This document shows, piece after piece, positions 26,422 to 37,651 of a DNA stretch of 47,565 bases. Location: assembly GCA_903899705.1 (NCBI GenBank), contig CAIUKQ010000099.1, positions 1-47,565 on the forward strand. The letters are read 5' to 3'. The notes beneath the pieces are model-generated. The model was given only the letters and a program-made list of their open reading frames with translations, searched no databases and had not been told where the DNA came from. Origin of the DNA: an uncultured beta proteobacterium. Its GTDB lineage: Bacteria; Pseudomonadota; Gammaproteobacteria; Burkholderiales; SG8-39. Position 1 is the first letter of the stretch; every line of letters begins with the position of its first letter. A program made the position numbers and the translations under genes.

Positions 26422-26585
26422 TGTGGATTAAATGCGCAAAACCCGTACACAAAATGTGTCTAAGAGGCCCAAAAAAAGAATATGAAAATTGATCCACAAA
26501 TCATCCTTGATCAATACACCACTTATGCACAACCCAAAACCACGCTTTTGGGCAGTCATTGCGACCCTACACAGCTTTATCCACA
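26422..26585. other. oriC: Candidate oriC: DnaA-box cluster between dnaA and dnaN
   Basis: Within the 233-bp AT-rich gap are four boxes with at most one mismatch: TGTGGATTA (26422), TGATCCACA (26490), TTATGCACA (26523) and a perfect TTATCCACA (26577). The flanking sequence is AT-rich (AAAAAAAGAATATGAAAATT), and a CATCATCATTATCATCATCA tract follows just before dnaN. This is a good origin candidate, but the upstream dnaA box and the mnmG-side cluster compete. Confidence 0.65.
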
Positions 26586-26624
26586 GTAAAACCACATCAT
26601 CATTATCATCATCAAGGAAAAATA

Positions 26625-27734
26625 ATGACTTTGATAAAGATAGATAGACAAGCTCTACTAAAACCACTCCAGGCAGTTTCAGGAATTATTGAACGCCGGC
26701 ATACACTACCGATTCTTTCAAATGTCCTGCTCATACGAAAAAATGCGCTTGTATCTCTGGTTGCCACCGACATCGAGATCGAAATAACCGCATCGACGCC
26801 GGTCAATGCAAATGATGAAGAAACGTCGATTACCGTCGGCGCCAGAAAGTTTCTGGATATATTGAAAGCGCTTCCAGAGACAAGTGAAATCATTCTCTCG
26901 CTGCAGGAAAAACGGCTGCAATTGAAATCAGGAAAAAGCCGGTTCAATCTGCAAACCCTACCGGCAGAAGATTTTCCCCGCTTATCCGCGACTGACGAAC
27001 CCCAAAACACACTTTCGATGCCCCAGAACCTGCTCAAGTCCATGATAGGACTTGTTCAGTACGCAATGGCGCAGCAGGACATCCGCTACTACCTCAATGG
27101 CATGCTCATGGTGCTCGAAGGCTCTACGCTAACGCTGGTTGCCACGGATGGACACCGGCTTGGTTATATCAGCCGTGATCTCGGGGCCGGTTCGTATCCC
27201 CGCAGGGAAGTCATCCTCCCCCGGAAAACCATCATCGAACTCTCGAAATTGCTGAGCGACAGCAATGATCCGATATCAATCGACATTTCAACCAATCAAG
27301 CCCGATTTGCATTCGGAGGAATCTCCCTGATTTCGAAAATGGTAGACGGGAAATTTCCTGACTACACAAGGGTTATTCCGAAGGAACAACCAAAACACCT
27401 GCGTTTGAACCGACTCGAATTGCTTGCCTGCCTGCAACGAGCCGCTATTCTGACAAGCGACAAATTCAGGGGTGTTCGATGGGTTCTTTCCAACGGTAGC
27501 CTGAAAATCATCTGTACCAATACCGAACAGGAAGAGGCGCAGGAGGAAATTGATGTTGACTACAAGGGCGAAACGCTGGATGTGGGCTTCAACGTTGGAT
27601 ACCTTCTGGACGTCCTCAACAACCTCGATGTAGAACAAATCGACTGCGGACTCGGTGATGCCAATTCCAGTGCGCTGATCACAGTGCCAGACAAGGATGA
27701 TTTCAAGTATGTCGTGATGCCGATGCGAATCTAG
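26625..27734 (+). CDS. dnaN: DNA polymerase III beta subunit (sliding clamp)
   Basis: A 369-residue protein from ATG 26625 with upstream AAGGAAA; the track's start 22 codons earlier lies in the DnaA-box region. It has RHTLPILSNVLL, LVATDIEIEI, LEGSTLTLVATDGHRLGYISRD and the ending YVVMPMRI, all standard clamp features in three repeated domains. It forms the dimeric ring that tethers polymerase III. It follows dnaA. Confidence 0.98.
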   Translation: MTLIKIDRQALLKPLQAVSGIIERRHTLPILSNVLLIRKNALVSLVATDIEIEITASTPVNANDEETSITVGARKFLDILKALPETSEIILSLQEKRLQLKSGKSRFNLQTLPAEDFPRLSATDEPQNTLSMPQNLLKSMIGLVQYAMAQQDIRYYLNGMLMVLEGSTLTLVATDGHRLGYISRDLGAGSYPRREVILPRKTIIELSKLLSDSNDPISIDISTNQARFAFGGISLISKMVDGKFPDYTRVIPKEQPKHLRLNRLELLACLQRAAILTSDKFRGVRWVLSNGSLKIICTNTEQEEAQEEIDVDYKGETLDVGFNVGYLLDVLNNLDVEQIDCGLGDANSSALITVPDKDDFKYVVMPMRI

Positions 27735-27788
27735 ATTTAGGAATGAGCCCTTCAGCAACTGCAGGCAGGCCCGAGCAATTCATGATGA

Positions 27789-30227
<2,439 letters not shown>

Positions 30228-30299
30228 GACGAAGGGGCGGTTTTTCGGCCGCCTCACATTCATGTAGCCTTGACGACGGGCCGGCGTCCTGCTGGCAGT

Positions 30300-32945
30300 C
30301 TATTCGCGTGCAGCGCGCTTTTTGGCGGGAGCCTTCTTCTTTTTCGCGGCGGCTTTTTTCTTCGCGGGAGCCTTGGACGAAGTCTTCTTCGCAGCGGCTG
30401 CTTTTGGTTTCGGCGTCTTTTTGGCTTTGGTTTGTTTGGTTTGCGCGGCGGCGTCTTTGGCTTCTACGGCTTTTTCAACAGCGCCTGGCTTTCCTTTGCG
30501 TGGTGCAAATTCAAAACCAACCTTTCCATCAGGACCTTTGGAGAGGTACGCAGAAAAAGGGCGGCCTTTCTTTGAAATGAAGCGATGCAGCAGGTCGGTC
30601 TTACCAGCCTCCAGAAGTTTCACCATCTGTTCCCGCTCCATGGGCCGCTGCAGGATGATCCGACCGGACCGGAAATCGCAGGTCTTGTCCTTTCCCAAGG
30701 AACGTTCACAGGAAAACGTCATATCAAGTTCGAACACCCGCCCACTGCACTTCGGGCAATTGCCCAAGGGTTCCTTTCCTTCAAGATCGGGCATTTCGAT
30801 TTCCCCGGACGCATCGGTTCGCTCCTGACCGAAGTCGAATTCAATGGGTTGGTCCTTCCCTAGCCGAATCGCAGCGACAAAAGGCCGGCCAATTCGGCTG
30901 CGGAAGCCGCTCAACGGCCCGATTTTCCCATTGGTGATGAGTTCCGCTATTTCCTCAGGCGCCCACTCACGGCTTGAGAGGACCTTCCAAAGGGCAAAAT
31001 CGCACTTGAGGCACTGGAATTTCCGGTAATTCTCCTGGATGATTCCGCCGCACCTCGGGCACGGGGCCTCTACTGTCGCAAAAGCGGTATCCGGAATTTC
31101 GCCGGTCTTGACCCGCGTAACCATTTCCATGGTCAGAGAGGTTATGTGCTCCATGAACTCGCCGCGAGCGAGCTTTCCCAATTCCATTTGTTTCAGCTTG
31201 TACTCCCAATCCCCGGTGAGTTCCGGCGACGTGAGTTCTTCAATGCCAAAGTGCTTCAGTGCAAACATGAGTGAAAAGGCTTTGGGCGTGGGTTGAAGCT
31301 CCCGCCCGTTGCGATGCAGGTAATCCTCACGCAGGAGGCCTTCAATGACCGCCGCCCGGGTGGCAGGCGTTCCCAACCCCTTCTGATCCATCGCGGCCCT
31401 CAATTCCTCGTCTTCAACAAGTTTGCCTGCACCCTCCATGGCGGAGAGAAGGGTCGCTTCCGAATAGCGGGCCGGAGGTTTCGTTTGGGACGCGTCGCTG
31501 CGGACTTCCACCGTCTTGACATTCTCGCCCTGGTTTATCGCCGGCAGGTTTGCGTCCTCTTCCGCAACGGTCCGACCGTAGACCGTCAACCAGCCCGGAT
31601 TGACCAGGACCTTGCCTTCTGTCTTGAAGGGATGACTGGCAACCCACGTAATCCGGACAGTCTGCAGGTATTCGGCCGCCGGATAAAACACGGCGAGAAA
31701 ACGCCGGACGACGAAATCGTAAATCTTTGCTTCCGCCTCGTTGAGTTGCTTGGGCGCCTGCTGCGTGGGAATAATCGCGAAGTGATCGGAAATTTTCTTG
31801 TTGTCAAAAATCCGCTTGTTAGGACGAACCCAACCCTGTTTCAATATCTGGGTCGCAAACGGCGCATAAGCACCAGATGAAAGCGTTTTGTCCTTGAGTG
31901 TTTGCAGGGTGTCTATCACCGTGGGCATGTAATCCTCAGGCAGGGCCCTGGCATCAGTACGTGGGTAGGTGAGCACCTTGTGCCGTTCGTACAGGGCTTG
32001 CGCCAATGACAATGTCGTTCGCGCTGAAAACCCGAAACGACTGTTGGCCTCCCGCTGCAGGCTGGTCAGATCAAAAAGCAGCGGGGACAACTGGGTTGTC
32101 GGCTTGGTCTCCTCACTGACGGTTCCTTCTTTGCCAATACAATCCGAAACAATGGACTGTGCGTCGGCTTCAATCCATATCCGCTCCGCGCGCCGGTCCG
32201 GGTCGATATCGTCCTTCTTGAATGCCTCATCGAACCACCGGCCGGCGTATTCCCCGTCAACAGCCTGAAACTTGGCATGCACTTCCCAATAATCTCGCGA
32301 CCGAAACGCGCGGATCTTCTGTTCCCGTTCCACCAGGATTGCCAGCGTCGGCGTCTGAACCCGGCCGACGGTCGTCAGGTAGAAGCCGCCCTCCTTGCTA
32401 TTGAAGGCGGTCATTGCCCGCGTGCCGTTGATGCCGATCAACCAATCGGCTTCAGAGCGGCATTTGGCGGCGTCTGCAAGAGGTAACAATTCCTCGTCGC
32501 GGCGCAGCCCGTCAAATCCATCCCGAATCGCCCCCTGAGTCATGGACTGCAGCCAAAGGCGCTGGACGGGCTTTTTAACCCCTACATGCTGCACAATGTA
32601 ACGGAATATCAGTTCCCCTTCGCGACCGGCGTCGCAGGCATTGATGAGCGTCGTGACGTCCTTTCGCTTGATCAGTTTCGTTAGTAATTTGAGCCGATCC
32701 TCGGTTCGTTCGATAGGACGAAGGTCGAACTCCGGTGGGATGACCGGAAGATTGGCGAAGGACCATTTCCCCCGTTTGACCTCGTATTTTTCGGGTGCGG
32801 CGATTTCGAGCAAATGCCCGATGGCGGACGACAGAACGTACTCCTCGCTCTCAAAATAATCGCCAACACGGGTAAATCCGCCCAATACCCTCGCGATATC
32901 GTTCGCGACGGAGGGTTTTTCAGCAATGATGAGTTTTTTTGCCAC
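30300..32945 (-). CDS. topB: DNA topoisomerase III with Lys/Ala-rich C-terminal tail
   Basis: An 881-residue type IA topoisomerase from GTG 32945 (VAKKLIIAEKPSVAND); the track's longer start is not needed. TOPRIM motif: NACDAGREGELIFRY. The active-site Tyr is in LTYPRTDARALPEDY. Two C-terminal Cys clusters (CPRCGG...CLKC and CPKCSG...C) look like zinc ribbons. The last ~50 residues are a histone-H1-like tail of Lys/Ala repeats (KKTSSKAPAKKKAAAKKKK). It relaxes or decatenates single-strand-containing DNA. It follows dprA and smg on the same strand and converges with gyrB. Confidence 0.95.
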   Translation of the reverse strand: MAKKLIIAEKPSVANDIARVLGGFTRVGDYFESEEYVLSSAIGHLLEIAAPEKYEVKRGKWSFANLPVIPPEFDLRPIERTEDRLKLLTKLIKRKDVTTLINACDAGREGELIFRYIVQHVGVKKPVQRLWLQSMTQGAIRDGFDGLRRDEELLPLADAAKCRSEADWLIGINGTRAMTAFNSKEGGFYLTTVGRVQTPTLAILVEREQKIRAFRSRDYWEVHAKFQAVDGEYAGRWFDEAFKKDDIDPDRRAERIWIEADAQSIVSDCIGKEGTVSEETKPTTQLSPLLFDLTSLQREANSRFGFSARTTLSLAQALYERHKVLTYPRTDARALPEDYMPTVIDTLQTLKDKTLSSGAYAPFATQILKQGWVRPNKRIFDNKKISDHFAIIPTQQAPKQLNEAEAKIYDFVVRRFLAVFYPAAEYLQTVRITWVASHPFKTEGKVLVNPGWLTVYGRTVAEEDANLPAINQGENVKTVEVRSDASQTKPPARYSEATLLSAMEGAGKLVEDEELRAAMDQKGLGTPATRAAVIEGLLREDYLHRNGRELQPTPKAFSLMFALKHFGIEELTSPELTGDWEYKLKQMELGKLARGEFMEHITSLTMEMVTRVKTGEIPDTAFATVEAPCPRCGGIIQENYRKFQCLKCDFALWKVLSSREWAPEEIAELITNGKIGPLSGFRSRIGRPFVAAIRLGKDQPIEFDFGQERTDASGEIEMPDLEGKEPLGNCPKCSGRVFELDMTFSCERSLGKDKTCDFRSGRIILQRPMEREQMVKLLEAGKTDLLHRFISKKGRPFSAYLSKGPDGKVGFEFAPRKGKPGAVEKAVEAKDAAAQTKQTKAKKTPKPKAAAAKKTSSKAPAKKKAAAKKKKAPAKKRAARE

Positions 32946-33229
32946 TTGCAATACCTTGTTTTTGCGTTGCCCGGCGTTTCCGCGCACAGCTCCGGGCAAA
33001 ATTGTTCAGGGCCGGACAGACCAGTATTTCAAGACGCCTGAAACGAAAAGCCGCGAGGAGGTAGCGGCAGAACGCGGGGAATCATACGTGCAACCGATGA
33101 TGTGAAGCAAGAAACCGGCGATAAGGGAGTTCCCGGGGCGCATTTTTTGCCAGAGACTCCAACGGGCCAGGGTATTTGCAGGCGGGCCGGGCCGACCGGT
33201 TGAAAAAAGCCGGCCGGAAAGCGCAGTTC

Positions 33230-33688
33230 CTAATGCATTTGCCGCTTTTCCCCCTCAGGCAACAGCTCATCCAGTATCAGAGCGTCAACATTGCCTCGAT
33301 GGGTCCACAAGACGATCAGAATGATGATCTTGAATTTGTCGAGTCCAACGGACTCTTCCTCGATCGCCATCGCGCGTTCTATGATCAATTCACGCACAAG
33401 CGGCGAAAGAATGCGGGCGCTTTCCAGAAATGCCAGAAATCCCCGCGCCTCGGCTGAGAGCTTTTCCTGTTCGGCAATGGCATACACTCGATGAGAGGAG
33501 CTTGCATCCAGGGCGCCCGGAAGGCTGCTCTCCTTCCACCGAGACAGGCCGTTGAGCCAGTCCAGTGCTTCGCTGATGTCGTCGTTTTCAAATCCGGCGG
33601 CATGCAATTTTCGCGACAGCGTGTCCTGATCCGGATACTTCTCGGACTGATAGTAATTTTCAAAAAGGTATACGAGAACTTCAATCAT
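33230..33688 (-). CDS. smg: Smg family protein (DUF494)
   Basis: A 152-residue protein from ATG 33688 (MIEVLVYLFENYYQ), eight codons inside the track ORF. It has the Smg layout: the N-terminal helix above, GFENDDISEALDWLNGL and a C-terminal LIIERAMAIEEE...KIIILIVLW segment. Its molecular role is unknown, though Smg is often encoded between dprA and topoisomerase genes in beta- and gammaproteobacteria, as here. Confidence 0.92.
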   Translation of the reverse strand: MIEVLVYLFENYYQSEKYPDQDTLSRKLHAAGFENDDISEALDWLNGLSRWKESSLPGALDASSSHRVYAIAEQEKLSAEARGFLAFLESARILSPLVRELIIERAMAIEEESVGLDKFKIIILIVLWTHRGNVDALILDELLPEGEKRQMH

Positions 33689-33807
33689 GAGTGGGGCCCT
33701 GCGCCACGCCAACGAAGAAAATTCGAGTGAAAGCGGGTTGAATCATCGCTGCTCTGCGCGCGATTCCATGAATTGGAAATCCGTTTCGATCAATCAGATT
33801 CGGTCTC

Positions 33808-34878
33808 CTAGCCCAGTCGTTGGTACAAGCCGCCAGGCAGGCAGCCCACACGCCCTTCCAACTCAAGTGCCAGCAGCATCGCGGAAACCTCCCCGACGGT
33901 CAGACCGCTGCGTTTCTTGAGCATTTCCACATCACACGGGTCATACCCAATATATTGTATCAGACCAGATTCAGAGTTCAATATATGGGGTTTTGAAATA
34001 TTCACTTGGAAATGGAGTTCGTCCAGAACATCCTGGGCCGTTTCCACCAGTTTGGCTCCTTGCTTGATGAGGGCGTGACATCCGCGCGACAGCGGCGAAT
34101 GTATGGACCCGGGAATGGCAAATACTTCGCGACCCTGCTCCAGGGCATACCCGGCCGTGATCAGCGAACCCGATGCCATCGCCGCCTCGACAACAAGACA
34201 GCCCCTTGATAGGCCACTGATGATTCGGTTTCTCCGAGGAAAGTTTGACGCGAGCGGGGGTGTTCCAAGCGCGAATTCCGATACAACCGCGCCATGACCG
34301 GCGATTTCGGACGCCAGCTTCGCGTTGGCTCGGGGATAGGCGATGTCTGCTCCGCACCCGAGCACCGCCACCGTGGAGCCGCCGCCGGCTATGGCGCCCT
34401 GATGTGCAGCGGTATCGATACCCAGCGCCATGCCGCTCACGATGGCCAAGCCGGAGGTCGCAATGGCGGAGGCAAAATTTCGCGCGTTGGCGAATCCCTG
34501 CGGAGTGGCGTTTCTGCTGCCGATAATCGCGAGCGAGGCGACACCCAGAATGGCCGCATTTCCGGCCACGTAAAGCATGGGTGGTGGATCGGGGCACTGG
34601 AGCAGCGCAGGCGGATAGCAGTCGTCCGCCAGGGTGACCAGCGAGTGCCCATCCTCTGAGAGCCACTTTAGGGCCGCACCAATTTTTTCCTGGCAGGGTT
34701 CGGCAAGAATCCGGTCGGCAATCGCCCCCGGACAATGTTGGATCAGGTGCAGCCGATGGGCGCCGAGTATTTGCCGAGGGGATCCGACTCCGGCGAGGAG
34801 TTTGCGAAATGTCGAGGGCCCGAGCCCCTCAACAACGCCCAAGCTGACCCAATCGACCGTATCGTCTGCAATCCGCAT
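33808..34878 (-). CDS. dprA: DNA-processing protein DprA
   Basis: A 356-residue protein. The Rossmann/SLOG core shows GSRNATPQGFANA, GLAIVSGMALGIDTAAHQGAI, TVAVLGCGADIAYP, FPRRNRIISGLSRGCLVVEA and SGSLITAGYALEQGREVFAIPG. N-terminal SAM-like helices and a C-terminal winged-helix (DPCDVEMLKKRSGLTVGEVSAMLLALELEGRV) complete the usual architecture. DprA loads RecA onto incoming single strands in natural transformation. The gene is followed by smg. Confidence 0.97.
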   Translation of the reverse strand: MRIADDTVDWVSLGVVEGLGPSTFRKLLAGVGSPRQILGAHRLHLIQHCPGAIADRILAEPCQEKIGAALKWLSEDGHSLVTLADDCYPPALLQCPDPPPMLYVAGNAAILGVASLAIIGSRNATPQGFANARNFASAIATSGLAIVSGMALGIDTAAHQGAIAGGGSTVAVLGCGADIAYPRANAKLASEIAGHGAVVSEFALGTPPLASNFPRRNRIISGLSRGCLVVEAAMASGSLITAGYALEQGREVFAIPGSIHSPLSRGCHALIKQGAKLVETAQDVLDELHFQVNISKPHILNSESGLIQYIGYDPCDVEMLKKRSGLTVGEVSAMLLALELEGRVGCLPGGLYQRLG

Positions 34879-34965
34879 TGGTCATAAACGCGGGAGCACC
34901 GTTTCCGGATGTCAAAAATCTCGGAAAGCGGAAACTTTTTTGGTCAAGAAGACCTTGACCGCGGA

Positions 34966-36006
34966 CTACGGCGTGCGCAGGACATCGCCGGGCGCGACCG
35001 GGCGCGAACTTTCCATGATGAGAGCATAGGACACAGAGGAAAATGTCCGGAAAACCAGAACCAGTCCGTATCGCTCGTCCGGAAGCTGGAAGGTTGGTGC
35101 CCTGTCTCTGGACAGTTCAGACGATGGATCTACAACCTTTGCTCCTGCCCGATATAACGCCAGGACATGACCATTTTCAAGACCGTCCCTGCTTCCCTTA
35201 TTGATGGCGACGACAGCATCCCGCCCCCCTTCACTAGTGGCAAGCGCGCCATATATGGAGATGGCTTTGGCCTGAATGGACGTTTTTGGGGAATGCGGCA
35301 GATACTGACTGATAGTCGGCCTGCCCGATGCGATGAGTCGATCGCCGCTTCCGATTTCCTGTTTCGCAGTGACAACCTGTACGGTCGCCGGATCGCCGGG
35401 ACGTGTCAGGCGTCCTGTGCCCAAAAATATCGCCTCGTACCCAAGTGTGAGTTTTGAGTCGGGATCCACCAACGCCGCTCCAGGGCGGTAAATCTGCCAA
35501 TTCAGTTGCTTGGAGTCCGAGAGGCCTGAAACATAGGCATTTCCACCCGGGCCCAGGTAGACCCGACTTTCCTCCGTGGCAACAATGCGAGGGGCTTTGT
35601 TCATGCCATCGACTTCAACAACCAAGGGCTGGACCAGAAACGGTTCGATGACGTTCGGTGGAATTGCGGGAATGGCTTCATCGCTCAAGGGTTCAGCGAT
35701 GACCTGCGGGGAAAGCTTGACGGCCGCGCCCAGCGCAAGGCTTCCGCCACTGGCCCGGTCGAGAACGATGACATTGCCCGGAAAGATCCGGTTCGGATTC
35801 TTGATCTGGTCCTGATTGAGCTTCCAAAGCTCAGCCCAGCGCCAGGGTTCCTTGAGGAATTTGTTGGCGATGCTCCAAAGCGTGTCGCCCTTTTCGACGA
35901 CATAACGATCAGGTGCATCTTCCTTGAGGCTGATTGTGCCTTGCGCAACCGCCTGCCCTGCTGTTATGCAAAGGGAGAGCAGCATCCATGTGATAGACTT
36001 GCTCAT
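34966..36006 (-). CDS. Exported LysM-domain protein
   Basis: A 346-residue protein with a signal peptide (MSKSITWMLLSLCITAGQAVAQ). One LysM domain at ~34-85 (YVVEKGDTLWSIANKFLKEPWRWAELWKLN...NRIFPGNVIVL) is followed by ~260 residues of a family-typical region. It is commonly found upstream of dprA and divergent from def in betaproteobacteria. It probably binds peptidoglycan in the periplasm; the exact role is unknown. It lies 87 bp before dprA on the same strand. Confidence 0.92.
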   Translation of the reverse strand: MSKSITWMLLSLCITAGQAVAQGTISLKEDAPDRYVVEKGDTLWSIANKFLKEPWRWAELWKLNQDQIKNPNRIFPGNVIVLDRASGGSLALGAAVKLSPQVIAEPLSDEAIPAIPPNVIEPFLVQPLVVEVDGMNKAPRIVATEESRVYLGPGGNAYVSGLSDSKQLNWQIYRPGAALVDPDSKLTLGYEAIFLGTGRLTRPGDPATVQVVTAKQEIGSGDRLIASGRPTISQYLPHSPKTSIQAKAISIYGALATSEGGRDAVVAINKGSRDGLENGHVLALYRAGAKVVDPSSELSRDRAPTFQLPDERYGLVLVFRTFSSVSYALIMESSRPVAPGDVLRTP

Positions 36007-36082
36007 AGCTTCCTCGACTAGGTTTTCGTGCCGGTTTTAATGCCTTTTTTGATACCGAATTTCATGCTATTTTGCCGACCTG

Positions 36083-36101
36083 AAAAGCATAGCATGCTTT
36101 T
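36083..36101. repeat. Perfect inverted repeat between the LysM gene and def
   Basis: AAAAGCA-TAGCA-TGCTTTT in the divergent 145-bp gap. The position between two divergent promoters suggests an operator; the T-run could also give weak termination. AT-rich sequence on both sides probably holds the promoters. Confidence 0.5.
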
Positions 36102-36151
36102 TATAGTCCGCATTAAATTCTGCATCTAATTCGTTCAATTAGCAAGTTTTT

Positions 36152-36655
36152 ATGGCACGACTGCCGATTCTGAGATACCCCGATCCCAGGCTTTATAAAA
36201 AGGCGGCGACGGTGCGGGATTTTGATCCCAAACTGCGAACCTTGATCAAGGAAATGGCGCAGACGATGTATGCCGCCCCGGGGATTGGTCTGGCAGCGAC
36301 TCAGGTTGATGTGCACAGGCGTGTCATTGTGATTGACGTTTCCGAAGTGCATGACCGGTTGTTGGTGTTGGTCAATCCGGAAATTACCCACCACGAAGGG
36401 ATCCAGAACAGGGACGAAGGTTGTCTTTCGGTACCGGGTATCTACGAACCGGTCAAGCGGGCGCAGCGAATTGGGGTCAAAGCCCAGAACGGCGAGGGCG
36501 AGTCTTTTACCCTGGAAGCCGAAGATCTCCTGGCCGTTTGCATCCAACACGAAATGGACCATCTCGAGGGCAAGGTTTTCGTGGACTATCTGTCTCAACT
36601 CAAGCGAACGCGAATCCGTTCCAGGATATTGAAACAAAACAAGAATATTTCCTAG
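36152..36655 (+). CDS. def: Peptide deformylase
   Basis: A 167-residue protein with the three motifs of active deformylases: GIGLAATQ (45-51), EGCLSVPG with metal ligand Cys91, and HEMDHL with His133, Glu134 and His137. It removes the formyl group from nascent peptides. It leads the run def-fmt-rsmB; fmt makes the formyl-Met-tRNA whose product it processes. No clear SD is visible before the ATG. Confidence 0.98.
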   Translation: MARLPILRYPDPRLYKKAATVRDFDPKLRTLIKEMAQTMYAAPGIGLAATQVDVHRRVIVIDVSEVHDRLLVLVNPEITHHEGIQNRDEGCLSVPGIYEPVKRAQRIGVKAQNGEGESFTLEAEDLLAVCIQHEMDHLEGKVFVDYLSQLKRTRIRSRILKQNKNIS

Positions 36656-36721
36656 CCAGGGCGCCCGGTTGAGGCCGCGCACCAAGGTATTGGCTCCAAC
36701 TAGAAGTCATCTTCGAATCCG

Positions 36722-37651
36722 ATGAAAATAATATTCGCCGGCACACCGGATTTCGCTGCGCAGACACTGCGCGCCCTGTGGGCGAGCAGGCACGAAGTCA
36801 TCCTTGTTCTGACCCAGCCTGACCGTCCGGCGGGACGGGGAATGCAGATGCGGGTATCGGCCGTCAAGCAATTCGCCGCGGCCCAAGGGATACCGATTCG
36901 CCAGCCGAAGACGCTCAAGGATGAAGCCGAGCAGGCCGTATTGGCAGGCCTTGTAGCCGATGTCATGGTGGTGGTCGCGTTCGGGTTGATCCTTCCTCAA
37001 GCCGTTCTTGATGCCCCACGCCTGGGAGCGATCAACATCCATGCTTCCTTGCTGCCCCGGTGGCGAGGTGCAGCACCGATTCAGCGGGCGCTACTGGCCG
37101 GCGACGCTCAAACGGGAGTGTCGATCATGCAAATGGACGCTGGCTTGGACACGGGTCCGGTCTATCTTGCGGAAGACACCCCGATCACGGACGCCGACAA
37201 TTCCCAGACCCTTCACGACCGGCTCGCCGAAATCGGTTCACGCCTGATTCTCAAGGCGCTGGACCTGCTCGAAGATGGATCTCTGCATGCGGTCCCGCAA
37301 CCGGAGGTCGGGGTGGTCTACGCGGCCAAGATTGACAAGGCGGAGTCTCGTATAGACTGGGGGCAGGATGCCGGAAAAGTCGCGTTACAGATCAGAGCTT
37401 TCAATCCCAATCCCGGGGCGCACTTCCGCATCGGACAAACGGAGGTCAAGGTCTGGCAAGCCAGCGTGGAGCCACACCGGAGTGGAAATCCCGGCGAAAT
37501 CCTTGCCGCAGATGCCAGCGGATTGCTGGTGGCCTGTGGGACGCAAGCCCTGCGACTGGAGCGGTTGCAAAAAGCCGGCGGAAAAAGGCTGGCTGCGATG
37601 GAATTTTTGAAGGGATTTCAGGTTGTTATCGGTGAAACTGCGGCTTCATGA
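36722..37651 (+). CDS. fmt: Methionyl-tRNA formyltransferase
   Basis: A 309-residue protein beginning MKIIFAGTPDFAAQTLRAL. The formyl-THF site region is INIHASLLPRWRGAAPIQRALLAGD, followed by GVSIMQMDAGLDTGPV. The C-terminal OB-like tRNA domain starts around residue 205. Its ATGA overlaps the rsmB start. Confidence 0.98.
   Translation: MKIIFAGTPDFAAQTLRALWASRHEVILVLTQPDRPAGRGMQMRVSAVKQFAAAQGIPIRQPKTLKDEAEQAVLAGLVADVMVVVAFGLILPQAVLDAPRLGAINIHASLLPRWRGAAPIQRALLAGDAQTGVSIMQMDAGLDTGPVYLAEDTPITDADNSQTLHDRLAEIGSRLILKALDLLEDGSLHAVPQPEVGVVYAAKIDKAESRIDWGQDAGKVALQIRAFNPNPGAHFRIGQTEVKVWQASVEPHRSGNPGEILAADASGLLVACGTQALRLERLQKAGGKRLAAMEFLKGFQVVIGETAAS

Noticed and set aside
30228-30299. Terminator between gyrB and topB
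   Set aside because: GGCGG-N8-CCGCC is short, and its T-run is in the loop rather than after the stem, so I do not call it.
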